A DNA stretch of 64,000 nucleotides from Amphibalanus amphitrite (taxonomy: Eukaryota > Arthropoda > Thecostraca > Balanomorpha > Balanidae). The stretch is from NCBI RefSeq assembly GCF_019059575.1, contig NW_024881529.1, forward strand, positions 310,001 to 374,000, written 5' to 3'. The notes under the pieces are model-generated. The model did not search any database. It was not told the DNA's origin and was given only the letters and a program-made list of their open reading frames with translations. Numbering within the stretch: the first letter of the stretch is position 1; every line of letters begins with the position of its first letter. This document shows positions 12,005 to 24,039 of this stretch, in pieces. Both the position numbers and the translations under genes were made by a program.

Positions 12005-12190
12005 CGCTCCGCACCCGCAACACATACCAGTCGCTGGTTCGATCCGATCAAAAACAGCAGCTTACGGGCCGGGGCGGATCATGCGATCAAAAATCACCCT
12101 GTCGGCCTGCGAAGTCGTCCGGCGCTGTGCCTAGTCTGTGTCCAGTCTGTGTCCGGTCCGGGTCCAGCCTGTGTCCGGTCCGGGTCCAGC

Positions 12191-13268
12191 TCGCAGTTCA
12201 TGCCACGCTAACCGGGGCCGTGCAGCCTGCTGCAGGGGCAGAGGTTTAGTCCGCTAGTCCCCGAGAGGCCCGGCAGCCGACCAGGCGCGCGATAACGGCC
12301 TCTCCATGTAGCCGCTGCTCCCCAGAGGACGGGCACACACACGTGGTAACTGGGATAGGCGGCGGCAAATATTTACGCTACCGTATACTCCGTGGCCGGG
12401 TGCGCAGCTGGTCGGTTAGCAGTTTTTTGATAGCGCTGACCAGAACATCATGAACAGTTTCTTGATCAGTCTGGTTGTTAGCAGCTCGGTCACATGAACA
12501 TGGAAACTGACTGATCGGCGCCGGAATGACATCGAACTTTCATTGTTTTTAGAAGATTCAAGCCCGATGTCAGTGGACGGTGGAACAACTCTGAACGACT
12601 GTGTCAGCCTCTTATCCGCAGCAAAAATATTCACAAGTTTGGCAGGTTTGACGTTTTTATTTCTGAAGGATGAAGCATTATGCACTAAGTGATAACTCAT
12701 TGCTTCGACTTAATTTGTCTTTTAGAAGGTAATTTCAAGATAGCCATATGCGTCTGCGTTTGTTTCGAATACGATGTCAGGTTTCATATCATATGAATGA
12801 AAATGTATTGGCAGAATAGTCAATGAATAGAAATGTATAGAAAATCTGAATAGATTTCGGGCGAAAACTCGGAAAGCTGCCTCGTTTACGAGCGGTTTAG
12901 TCACCATTGTCTGAGTTCCTCGGGTCACGTAGTTATACTATACGGTCCATTTGATTATGCAAGAAAATTTATTGGCTCCATTCATAACGCTGAAAATTAG
13001 TTAGTGCAATATATAAGCCAACACCACAAACTGCCTTATCCATCATCTTGTCTTATCCTTTACCATCCTTTACTGACATAGATATATTGGCCCGTTAGTC
13101 AAGAGTTGTCAAAGTTGGTTTCCTCTAAATTGCACGAGCTTCTCAGCAGACTATTAGTATAAGCCCAAACCCTGCCTCAAGTAACTCGGGCTCATACGGT
13201 ATTCCAGAGGTCGATAAAATGCTTGGAGTTGCTCCAACGAACATCTTAGTCCCACCACTGTCTCCAAC
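12191..13268. other. Gene-free interval with a GC-rich left part
   Basis: The left 170 bp are GC-rich; the rest is AT-rich with only short frames. No domain or RNA gene recognised. Confidence 0.45.
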
Positions 13269-13272
13269 TTAG

Positions 13273-13385
13273 CCCTCGCCTGGCGGGAGGGGGGAATGCA
13301 GCCTCCCTAAGTTTTTTTTTCGCGAATAGCGTAAAAATTGGTGTCGCGTAGCGCCGCAAAATTTGGCACAACGTCTGGGAATGAG
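13273..13385. mobile_element. Solo end fragment of the TTAA / AGGTCA element family
   Basis: TTAG (13269-13272) is followed by CCCTCGCCTGGCGGGAGGGG, a hairpin with CCTCCCT, then TTCGCGAATAGCG and the palindromic GTCGCGTAGCGCCGC block found at the same place in elements E and K. The rest of the element is not recognisable downstream, so this is a one-ended fragment. TTAG is the same variant target used by element L. Confidence 0.6.
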
Positions 13386-15056
13386 CCTTTTGCTACCTAT
13401 CCTGAAAATTCACTGCCATCCACCGCGTCGGCACACCGGTATCTCCACACCTTCTCCCCACACGGCCTTGACTCCCCAACTCACACCATCACACTACTGC
13501 ATACGGTGACCGGTCGCACGGTGGATCTGAATGCCTACGTTTGCGCGCCAAAGTCTGAAACAACTAACGATTATCATCAGCTTAGAGATGTCGAAATTTA
13601 GCATTTTAAAGCTTCTAATTCAAAAGTTTATATCTGTGCTTTAACGCACTTGTCCTTATTGATTGAGAAAAGAGCGGACTTTTTATCGTATTACCTAACG
13701 CGAAGTAACGCAATCGAAGTATGATTTCGGTCCACTGTGCGTTTTCAGGCGCGCTCGATAAAACGCCCAGGCTTGGAGAAAGTTGGAAGGGTGATTTTCT
13801 GATCCTCCTTACCACAAAATGACCCTAAGCGAAAAAATGCCCGCAGGGCGCTGCCAACGCGTGCCAGCGGCCCTGCTAGTAAGGGCGAAAATCAATGTAT
13901 GTGTATGCGGAGCACACCCTTAGCGCTATGATGGCTCCTTGGAGACACCTGGAGAAACCTGTCCCGGCAGAAGGGTCAGGTCCCTCGCAGACGGCGCGGC
14001 ACGGCGAGAGCTCAGCGGGTGGCCTAGCCGGAAAGAGGATAAAAATAGCCGACTGGCCCGACCCAGCGAGGGGTGACCGAAGGGTGACCAGGAGTAAATG
14101 AGGGAACATACACGCGGTACTTACCGAGCAGCCGATAACAGCACCGGGCGATTAGAAAGTCATAAGTCAATGCTGTATTTTAGGCGTAAGGAAGCATCCA
14201 TGTAGACGGGCGGACTGTCTCCAGCTCTTCGAAGCATTGCTAATATCTTGCTCCAACGGGCGTTGGCACGTTGGAAGTTTTATCGACCACTGCGGTATTC
14301 CCATATCGCGACGATCCAGAGCCGTATTGAGTGACGAACATCTATACCAAGACAGAGCAGAGCTTGAAGAAAACAAAAATGGGACAATGCATTGTTGGAA
14401 TAAAGCAGGAAATCATCTATAGCTGGTCAACGATGAAATGGCTAAAATGAAGGGATCTATGTGGCGGATAAAAGTCCGGGAATAGGTGCTCCCGAAGCGA
14501 TCAAAGAATGGTTTGTTCGCATTCACTGAGATGCCATTGATAATGATATCGCGTGGATGGGTCCAATAGCAAGCTACTACCACACTGTCCGATATTGTGT
14601 TAAAATATATGTACCATATTAGCATCTGAGCATGGGCAAACCATGTGTGAAACCATATGCATAGGCAATCTGAAAGAGGTGGGCAAACCATGTTTTTTGC
14701 ACCAAATAGATATTAAATAGATAATACGGCATTGAGGTATAAATGGCCTAATGTAGTGAGCTAGGCGCACAGGCATGAAGAAGTCGATGCGGCGAACAGA
14801 TTAACCCATAAATAACTAGCATTAGCTATGATTAATCAAATACTGAAGAATGTTGATTCGCAACAAGTGCCTCGGCATCTAATGCCCCAAGGGGCGCGAA
14901 TGTTTTTATTTTGTTTTAGAGTGATAGATAATCACGTCTGTCCCAAAACTCTTGGCAAACTTATCGCATCTGCAGAATATGTTCATCTGTATTATTATGG
15001 ACTTGTGCTGTTCCCTGTATGCTTGGAAAATTGCGTAATATTCTGCTTTTGTGAAA
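13386..15056. other. Gene-free interval
   Basis: Ordinary mixed-composition DNA with short frames only. The part at 13.94-14.10 kb is GC-rich. A paired phrase, GGGCAAACCATG, occurs at about 14634 and 14681. Nothing else recognised. Confidence 0.4.
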
Positions 15057-15240
15057 CGGGTTTAGGCTAACTTTTCGTTAGCCTAAACCCGATTTTCAAT
15101 TTATTTTATTTTACCCTAACTTTTTGGATAGCATAAATTAAAACTAGTGTATTTTGATAGGAACAGCCCAGATCCGAGTTTATACTAACTTTGGAGCACG
15201 TTAGCCTAAACCAGATTTACCCTAACCCGGCCAATTAAAC
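15057..15240. repeat. GGCTAAC repeat unit with a perfect 15-bp hairpin
   Basis: CGGGTTTAGGCTAAC (15057-15071) pairs perfectly with GTTAGCCTAAACCCG (15077-15091) around a 5-base loop. Further copies of TTAGCCTAAACC and TTACCCTAAC follow to about 15225, ending CCAATTAAACGATT. A related block at 33.54-33.65 kb shares TTTAGGCTAAC and AATTAAACGATC, so this is a dispersed small repeat, perhaps a MITE end. Confidence 0.55.
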
Positions 15241-16785
15241 GATTCTGTTAGTTCATATTTTATCCACCAGAGTTTGCAAGGCCTTCCTCGTCCAGTAAAA
15301 GATCTGGCAGCGATGTGCCACGTCGATTTGGAAGCACGACTGAGCTACAATTTCGGCGCAGCTGTTTGCACGCCGGAATATCTTTGAGCGTTATTGTTGT
15401 TGCACGTGCAGTTTCAAGGATGGTGGTCGTTGTGTGTCTACAACAGGTAAGCTAAATATTGTTCTCCCTAATATATGATAGATAAGGTTAAGTAAACAGC
15501 CAGAAGAACTCCACCCACCCATATTGTTGTCACTTGTCTCCTTGTTTTGTTTTGTTTTTCCACCTACCTTCTTGCAAAAACTGCCTGTAGCTAGCTTGTG
15601 CCTGCCATGACATGACTAGAGTCCATACCGGTATCCCTTTTTGCTTTATCTTGGTGGCTATATAGTTGTGTGAAGATGGCGGATACTAGGCTCATGTGTT
15701 GTTAATGGTTGCATCACTTTTCATTTTGAAATGAAGGAGCAGGGCATTCTTACAATTGTAAAACTAACCATACTTTGTTGGAAGCTGTTCTGTTAGGTTG
15801 TGCATCAGTTGGGTAAAGGACGAGGCTCAAATCCAAATATTGATCGACCAATGAGAGGTTGGAGTGGGCAGGGCCATGACCATGTAACGAAAAAATGGAT
15901 GTGATTTTGTGCATCCTAGCTTTCAAATGAAAAAATAAGACATTAGCAAGTTGTAATTCACACAAGGCCTGTACTCACTCAGCGCACAATTAGCTGGCGG
16001 TCCTAATGAAGTAAGTTGTGACTCAAGGCCAACCGACGTTTGACGGCAATTGCTGATTGACAGAAACGTGCCAGAAAAAGTGAGTAATTAAGAGATGGTA
16101 AATAGTTATTATTTGTATTAATTTGTTTACAATATTGTTAATTATAGCAAAATTAATTATTATTCAATAGTTACTATTTGTATTTATTGTTTTAAAAATA
16201 AATTTCTAAACTTTTTACATAGTGCCGATCCATTTATGGAATGGCCAGCTGATTGTCTGCCAAAGTGGACGCCCAGAACCTGCAAAAAACATCGTCATTT
16301 TCGGGTGAATGTGCGTACTTTCGTCAAGTATTACTCGTTAACTATCATTCCTTTGGTAATGGAAGCTTTTTCTCTTCAGTGGGTGTACTCAATACTGCAA
16401 GTATTGTCCCGTTACACTGAATGCACCCCGTCATAGCGGGGACTGCATTTATGCCCATATATGGTTATAGGTACAAGATCCATTTATTGATCGATCAATG
16501 TTTTTATTTCTGCCTCATAGTTTCCCCAATTGGCATGCTTCTTGTAAAACACTGATTGGCAGTGCTGCTAGCAGGTGGCAAAGAAAAATGATGAAGCTAA
16601 CCACACACAAAAAATACAGCCAAAATAATGACTGTTTTTTATGCAAAACATGCTAAAAGACAATCAGGAAATTGATTTTTTATGGAGGCAATCTGGTGTC
16701 AGAATCAAACTATTGATTCCACAACATTAGTTTGTGTTTTATTTTTGATAGTTTGGCTATTAACAAAATTGCATAGGCGTAGGAA
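15241..16785. other. Gene-free interval
   Basis: AT-rich DNA. One short frame, ATGGTGGTCGTTGTGTGTC..., runs into CAG|GTAAGC near 15455 and could be an exon end, but it is only nine codons and unsupported. Confidence 0.4.
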
Positions 16786-16789
16786 CAGG

Positions 16790-17760
16790 AGGGTCAGGTG
16801 GGCAAGTGCCCACCTACTTTTTGAGGTGGGGGCCGGGGGCTTCAGGGCCTCCTGTAAGGGATTTTTGCTGGAGGGGGGGGGGGGGGGGCAGAGGCTCAAG
16901 GAGCCAAACCTAGGGTTCCCTCAAGTCCTGTTTTCTCATCGGATTTAGGCCACTTATTTTTAGTCATAGCCCTGACACGATTATCTTTTCTTAACTAAGA
17001 AAAATAAAAATAGTAGCCTATCTTATCCATGCTTTGATATTTATTTGTCACCCTTTCACATTGCCCGACCAGGTGGTTACAAAAATGAAATACAAAGGAA
17101 ATACGAACCTCCCAATTTTAATGCTATCTTGCTCAAAATTTTGCGCTGAACCTAAATCCCCTGTCAGCATTTGGGGCCTGGGGGTAGGTCTGGTCAGGTA
17201 AGCTCAGGTCAACCAGTGTCCAGTAGCTAGCCTAGGTGTCATGCCAGGTAGCCAAAGTAGGTGTCAATCACCACTGAAAGGGAGCTTCGTAACATGGGAA
17301 GCTTCGTAACATATTTTTTGGCACCAAAACCTCTCTTGAAAATGGATCCTAAATTCGACATCTGCAAAAAGGACACTAATACATGTTGAAACTTGAAAAG
17401 GTGAAGCAAGGTCATCTAAGCTCAGTAACCTTGACCACCTGACCCTAATGCTACCCTGACACCTACCATAAGGCATGGTATTACAATCATTCCACAAGTT
17501 TGCGCGTTTTTTTAAGACAAATAGTCTGAAAACGCGTCGATAATGTGCGCTAACACGCAGAATCGCGATTCTGCCATGCCATGGTCTCTAGAAACACGCC
17601 ATAGGTCAAGGGTCATGGGGTTCGGGGTCATATAATTGTCATGATGTGTGTAATTTTGATTAGCTCGTGAATGCGAAAAGTTTCGCCGCGATCGGCCACC
17701 TTTTACGAGTTTTTTTTTTAAACTGAGGGTCATGGGTGGGTCTATCCGACCTCCCAATAA
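16790..17760. mobile_element. Old remnant of the AGGTCA element family, with a long G-run
   Basis: A palindrome GGTGGGCAAGTGCCCACC (near 16800) and an oligo-G run of about 18 (near 16880) precede half-site-rich DNA (GGTCTGGTCAGGTAAGCTCA, GTAACCTTGACCACCTGACC, GGTCAAGGGTCATGG). The segment near 17.2 kb matches the remnant near 0.5 kb. Intact ends are not visible, so the limits are approximate. Confidence 0.4.
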
Positions 17761-17989
17761 GCGCGACGTTCAATATCTCTCAAACACTCAGGGTATATTT
17801 TAACAAACTGACTGCGTCACATTTGGGGACGCAGCCCCCTGCCTTTGGGACGTAGCCCTCGCGAAATTTGAACCACTGCGTCCCACACTGAAATGACAGG
17901 GTGTCAGCGGAAAAGTGCTAGCAAAAATAAGTAACATGCCTCGGTCTTTTACTGTGTAACAGATGTTGCTTTTCGATTGCTTTGTGCCC

Positions 17990-19109
17990 TGATTTACTAT
18001 GTACCTAAGCACAAACATACCCTCTCCATTCCTTGTGCCTTGCTCTATCCTGAAGTCGTACACCTTGTTATATCCTCCCCTACTATACCCCTAGGGTATG
18101 TGCCCTGCCCAGTGTCCTGTCCTTACGTCTTGTACCTTGCCCTGCCCTTCCTTCAGGCCCTGTGCCCCGCCCTGTCCTGCCCTCAAATCCGATACCTTAT
18201 GTACTCTGCCTTGAAGTTGTATGCGCTGTCTTCCCATCTTTACGCCCGTGCCCTGTCCTACCCTAGTTTGAGGCCCTGTGCCCTTCTCTGCCCTCAAGCC
18301 TCGTACACTTGTCCTGCCATCAGACCCCGTGCCCTGCCTTGCCCTCAGGTGCTGTGCCCTGTCCTGCCATCAGGTCTTGTGCCTTCCCATGCCCTCATGC
18401 CCCGGCCCAGCGTCCTTCCTCAAGCCTGATGCCTTGCCCTGCCTCAGGCCCCATGTGCATGCCCTGCCCTCAGACCCTGTCGTATTCTGCCATTAAGCCT
18501 TGTGCATTGTCTTGCCCTCAGACCCCGCCCTCGCACTAAGCTGCTGTGCTCTGCCCTGTCATCAGGCCTTGTGCTGTCCCATGCCATCAGCCCTGTGTCC
18601 TACTCTGCCCTCAAGCCTTGCACACTGCATTTCCCTAAGGTCTCGTGTCCCACTGCTCTCAGGCGCTGTGCCCTGCCCTGCTATCAGGCCTTGTGGTGTC
18701 CCCCGTCCTCAGGTCCCGTGCCGTTTCCCGTCCTCATGCCCTTACCTGTCCTCACAACCTGTGCTTTGTTCTGCCCTCATGCCCTGAGCCTTGTCTTGAA
18801 CTCAGGCCCTATACCCTGTCTTGTCATACATTCAGGCCTTGTGCCCTACCTGTGTCCTTATATCTTGCTCTGCCCTTAGGTACTGTTTCTTGCCCTGCTC
18901 TAAGATCCTGTGTGTGTGTGTGTTGCCCTGCCATCAGGTGTGGTGTTCATCAGGTGTTCTAAGGCCCTGAATCTTGCACTACTTACCAGCCCTGTGTAAT
19001 GACAGCCTCAGACCCGCGCCTTGCCTTGCCCTCGGACCCTGCAACCTACCCAGTCCTCACGTGCCTAATGTGTCTTATCTTAGCCTCATGGCCAGTGCCT
19101 GCCCTGTCC
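17990..19109. repeat. 25-bp minisatellite, degenerate (consensus like GTGCCCTGYCCTGCCMTCAG)
   Basis: CATCAG/CCTCAG words recur every 25 bp in the stretches I counted (for example near 18310-18390), with GTGCCCTG between them. The array reads as cysteine/proline-rich frames on the + strand; these are by-products of the repeat, not a gene. The array continues briefly beyond element B (20061-20100, GTGTCCTGCCCTTCCCCGAG), so B inserted into it. Copies are diverged, so it is old. Confidence 0.8.
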
Positions 19110-19113
19110 TTAA

Positions 19114-20056
19114 CCCTAGAACGCCTAGGGGGGGGGGGGTTGTATCAACCCCCCCCCCTGAGGTTTTTTCGAAGTGCACGCTAAACGGCTTGTCGTAGCG
19201 GGCTGAAATTATCAATACCCTCTGGGGCAACCTTTGCGCATCTTTTGCCGAAAAAAATTGATCGGGTCATGTCAGGTCACGGAGTTATGACGTCATAAGA
19301 GGTACAGCCTCCGGCCGACAGTTACCAAACGTGTGCGCCGAATCCCTCGGTTTTCTGCCGGTGATACCCACATTGTTTGATGGATCATGATGAAACTTCC
19401 CATGCATGTTGGGGCAAGCATTGGCTATCGTGTGGTGCAAGAAAATTGACCGGGTCAGGTCAGGTCACGGAGTTATGACGTCACAAGAGGAACAGCGTCC
19501 GGTACTATTTTTGAAAAACGCCCGAACCACTATTTTGCTAATTCTTGTCACCTCAATGGGAATATGCAGCAATATTAGCTTCTATAGGGAGCAAATGGAC
19601 CTCCCAAATCCAAAAATACAATCAGATTTCAAAAATTTAAATTTTGATTTTTCGAATTTCTGCCGCCGACTGTGACCTTGCCGACTTCCGGCGCTCCCAA
19701 CGCGCCATTTTTAGAGCTAGGGAAACGAAATACATAACAAACGATAGAGAATTGATCAAGGAACACGATAGTGAAGGTTTCAAGTCGATATCTCCCACCG
19801 TTTTGCCGCAATCGCCGCCGAAAGTTGAAAAAAGTCTATTTTTCCGAAAATTTGACCTTTGACCGGTCAAAAGTAGGTCAAATGTTGACCTAGGACCAAA
19901 AAATATACCACCAATCGCGAGATCTCGTTGAGAGCAATCCGTTGGTTTTTTCCGCTAAGCTCTACGACCTTCCGTTTCGAAACGCCAGGGGGGGGGGTCG
20001 TAACAACCCCCCCCCTGGTCGTTCGTGTTATGAGAAATGGCCTGGTCGTGCGAGGG
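19114..20056 (-). mobile_element. TTAA element B (943 bp) inside the 25-bp minisatellite
   Basis: TTAA flanks both ends (19110-19113 and 20057-20060). The left end, CCCTAGAACGCCTAGGGGG, leads directly into a hairpin (GTTGTATCAAC between G- and C-runs). The right end, on the other strand, is CCCTCGCACGACCAGG, a spacer, then ACGACCAGGGGG and a hairpin. The two-step end is therefore on the right and the element is inverted relative to A. The interior has GTCAGGTCAGGTCACGG-type half-sites and a GACGTCA word. No coding frame. Confidence 0.75.
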
Positions 20057-20060
20057 TTAA

Positions 20061-20655
20061 GGCTCAGACTCTGTGTCCTGCCCTTCCCCGAGGTCCTGTT
20101 TAGAGATGTCAAGGTCGAGCCCGCAGGCCCGGCGCGGCCACCGGGCCTAATACCATTACCAAAACGGATTTGCAATGGTCTTTTGATGTTACAAAATATG
20201 TGATAGAATGACTAATAGTAGATTGGCAATTCATAGGCGGCGTCAGAGCACCGAAGTTGGGAGGTGAAATCGACTTCCCTTTCTGCTTTCCTGGAACCGC
20301 CTATGATCCATCTCTTGTGATCACTTGTGAACCTCTAATACCCGAAAATAATGTTGATCCACCCACAGAATGAATACCTACAGTTATAGTGCACCAGCAT
20401 AGTGATCTTCACCCAAATGACTCACTTCGTGAATAGGACCTCCCAATGGACCTTCCGATGCCCTGGAACCGCCCCTGATCAGGGTATCAACTTGAAAATT
20501 TCAAATGATGTGCCTAGTTTAGTTCTAAAAAAGTCCCAAAATTTCAGCATCCTATCTTTAGCCGTTTCGAAGATATTCTCGAAAAACCTGAGGGATGGAT
20601 GAAAACAACAACTCCCCTGCCACTAAAAGTGTTAACTGCCTGCCCCCCCCCCCCG
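20061..20655. other. Interval between element B and the foldback element
   Basis: The first 40 bp are the tail of the 25-bp array. The rest has no gene. Two similar phrases, CTGGAACCGCC, recur at about 20291 and 20463 in related contexts (GGGAGGT... / ...ACCTCCC), perhaps an old short repeat. Confidence 0.4.
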
Positions 20656-21618
20656 CCCCAGTGACGCGATTTTAGCTCCACTGGGGGCCAGCGGCATCAC
20701 TTGCAGGGGCCACGGCCCCCAAGTTAACATGCTAGAGGGGGCCCTGGGGGCCAACCATATGTTTTGCCGCCCCCCCCCCCTCATACACTTTTTACTCGGG
20801 ACCCTCTCGTCTCGAGTTGAGAGGACGTTGTAATCTTCCAGAATAAACAAACTCAGTAAAAATAAGTTCCACGTATCTCCACGCACGGACTCCAAGGGAC
20901 CCTTGTTGATCCAAGGAGGCCCTCTATCCATACTCGTCAGCGGAGGCCCCTGAGACTGATGGCCTGAGAGGTGCTAGTGTATCTGAGGAGGCCGGAGGCC
21001 CCAATATCCAAACTGGTCTGGGAAGGCCCCTGACACTGGTGGTCTGAGAGGCCCGTCTATCCACACTAACTAGTCAGAGGATGTCCCTGAGACTGGTGGT
21101 CTGGGAGGCCTCTCAATTTACATTAGTTAGAATAGGCCCCTGACACTGGCGGTCTGGGAGGCCCTTTACCCTCACTAGTCAGAGAAGGTCCCTCTATCCT
21201 CAATAGTCAGAAGAGGCCTCTGAGACTGATGGTCAGAGAGGTCCTAGTGAATCTGGGGAGGCCCCTCTCCACATTGTTCTAGGGAGGCCCCCGAGACTGA
21301 TGGTCTGAGGGGCCCTTTTATTTATACTGACCACAGGAGCCCCCTAAGATTTTTGGTCTCAGAGGCTCTCCTGTTTATACTCACCAGAGGAGGCCCCTGG
21401 GATTGATAGTCTAACAGGCCCTTCTATTTATACTAGCCAGAGGAGGCACCTGAGACTGGTGGTTGGAGAGGTTCTACTATTCGTAATAGGTAGAGGAGGC
21501 CCCTGAAATTCAGGGTATCAGAGCCCTTCCTATGCATACTAGCCAAGAGAAGACCCTGAAATTAATTATCTGAGAGGCTGATCTATTCATACTAGCCAGA
21601 GAAAGCCCCTGGGATTAA

Positions 21619-22519
21619 CCCTCGCCCGCACATGCCATTTTCCCATCCTAGAACGCACATGGGGGGGGGGGGGGTGCCACCCCCCGCGCCATTTCGTTCC
21701 TGTTGGAGATAGAGCTTTGCGGTAAAGACTAAAAAGATTCTTTGGGAAAAGACGAATCCAATGATGCCCAGTTTTACCTTTTCAGGTCAGGCATTGACCT
21801 TCCAGGTTAGGTCAAACTAAAAAATGTTACTGTTTTGGGTCACCGTTGGATATCGAGTGCGCTGCTCATCATATACCGATGACGATGCCGTATTTTGGTG
21901 CCAAGCCAGCTAGAACCTCTATGTCACTCTATCCGACCAGGTTTTTGCTGGTGAGGTCATCTCAGGTCAAGTTAGGTCAAGGTCAATGATATGTGTTTGT
22001 ATATCTGTGTGTGTCTGTGTGTATACTGATGTGTGCACCGATTGTTTATGTGTCCATATTACATGAGATCATGAAATGAGAAACTTTTACTAAAAATACA
22101 GTCAAAGAAACTTCACAAAAAGTAAATTCCGCTTGCCTAAAACGCAATGTTTCCAGATGACCTAGGTTGACCTTGACCCTAACCTTGACATCTGTATATC
22201 GTCGAACAACATGTTCACTGATAGGGGGAGGTAAGACTGGGAAAAAAGGCCGAAATCAATGTGTCAAAAGCTCACAAGACCCATGGCCAACGCAAGATAT
22301 TGGGTATTTGTCATTTGGGTCATGACATGACCTGATGAACAAGGTCATATCTCGGAAACCCAAAACCACAGAGACTTGACATTTTCAGTGGACATCGAGA
22401 AAGGATAGAGGAGCAGCTATACGAAAAATCAGGCATCTAGCTCTAAAAATGTTGAGTGCAGAGCAGAAAAAACTACCTGGAGTGGCAACCACCCCCCCCC
22501 CCCCATGTGCGGACGAGGG
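21619..22519 (+). mobile_element. TTAA element C (901 bp) in the left foldback arm
   Basis: TTAA flanks (21615-21618 and 22520-22523). The left two-step end is CCCTCGCCCGCACATGCC, a spacer, then AACGCACATGGGG; the right end is CCCTCGTCCGCACATGGGG on the other strand. The tag GCACATG appears at all three places. The interior holds GGTCAAGTTAGGTCAAGGTC and TGACCTAGGTTGACC. The mirror arm has the unoccupied sequence (near 24180), which defines the insertion exactly. No coding frame. Confidence 0.85.
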
Positions 22520-22665
22520 TTAATGATCTGAGAGGCCCTGCTATCTGTACTTGCCAAAGGAGGCCCCTGAGACTGATGGTGGCCAGAAGAGGCCTTCGAG
22601 ACTGATGGTCTGAGAGGACTTTCTATTCAAACTATGCAGAGGAGGTCCCTGAGAATAAAAGTCCT

Positions 22666-24039
22666 AAGAGCCCTGCGGCGGCACTGGCCGTTAAAAAAAA
22701 AATCTGGCCATATTTCGGCTCGGCAGGGCCCCACAGAGCTCGTGAGAGCACCTCGAGGGCTGCTAACAGTGTCCCAAAATTTGTAGATGTGGGTGGGAAA
22801 CGACATCGAAATGCAAATCATTTTCCACTCTCACCTCCAGTTTTCAAGCCCAATTTTCCACTCCCAATCCCACCGAGAAGGAGCAATTGCGGGAATGGTT
22901 GTTTTACATCTGTCACAATTGTAGATAGATTAATGTTTTTGATCATTTTCCCACTCTTTGGGCCTTACCTGACCGACAATTTTCACTCTCATCCTTTTTT
23001 TGGTCAGCAATTTTCCCCTCTGACACCCAAGCAAAAATATGATTTTAGTACACTGGCTAAGTAGACACGCTTATCTCCATAAGGGTGCCACACCAGCTTC
23101 TGAAGGCTCCTTGTAGGCACCTAAGGGCCCCTTCCGGCCTCTAACGGCTCCACCCGCCTGTAATGGCTCCACACCAGTGTTTATGAGCGCCACACACCGG
23201 CGCCTTTGAAGGTCATACCTACCAGTGTCTCTTAAAGGAAATAGTTCACTTTTCACATGTTTTTTTTTTTTACTGGAATAGCAGTTTCGTACTTTGTAGC
23301 TTGAGCTGAGACTAGCACAAAGATGATTGGCTCTTTGTGGCTTTTACGGCTCAACAATCACCCTAGACGAAGATATTCCATTTCTCATTCCAAAAAATTC
23401 CAATTCCTTTCAGAGGAATGCGCGCTTTGCAGAGGAATGCAGTCACCTCATCGTCAGCCAATCAGCATGGGTAGGTTTGAACTACACAATATGATTGGTC
23501 AACGCGTTGTAAGGTTCCGCGATGAACATAATTTTATATAGAATATAGTTCTTCCTAGATTAAAATATGGAAAATAATCCTTCATACAAAAAGGTTTTAT
23601 TTTATTTTCTGATAATTATGATCATGAAAATCATTAATCTGTAGTAAAATACAAATTTCAGGAAAATGAACAATTTCCTTCAAGGCCCTATATCGGTGGC
23701 TCTGAGGGCCCACACCGGCGCCTCTGGGGCCCACACACGTGTGCATCTCAACTCTCAAGGCTCTATAGGTGCATCTGAAGGACCCACACCGACACCTCTG
23801 AGGACCCCACACCAGTATCTCTGAGCTCTAAATGCCCCACACCGGTGACGAGGAGTGAGGACACACCGGCGCCAGAGAACACTAACGGCTCCACAAGGCC
23901 ACTGAAGGCACCACACAAGCTCTCACTGAGCTCTAATATCCCATACCGGCCTCTGAGGGATACCGGCCTCTGAGGGTCTGAGAGGCCCGTCTATCCACAG
24001 TCCACACTAGTCAGAGGAGGTATAGCATCTGAGACTTCG
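22666..24039. repeat. Loop of the foldback element: short tandem repeats
   Basis: The loop contains degenerate ATTTTCCACTC-type repeats (about 22810-23010) and a second array of CACACCGGCGCCTCTGA-like units (about 23085-23230 and 23685-23970), split by a MITE. An open frame at 22.8-23.06 kb simply reads the first repeat and is not treated as a gene. Confidence 0.6.
23236..23678. mobile_element. MITE (443 bp) in the foldback loop
   Basis: Left end AGGAAATAGTTCACTTTTC follows TTAA (23232-23235). The right end, on the other strand, is AGGAAATTGTTCATTTTCC, followed by TTCA, a probably decayed TTAA. It interrupts the CACACCGGCGCC array, which resumes on the far side. Confidence 0.65.

Noticed and set aside
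18000-18880. Overlapping + strand frames rich in Cys, Pro and Leu
   Set aside because: They read the 25-bp minisatellite in several frames; the periodicity is in the DNA and there is no start context or domain.
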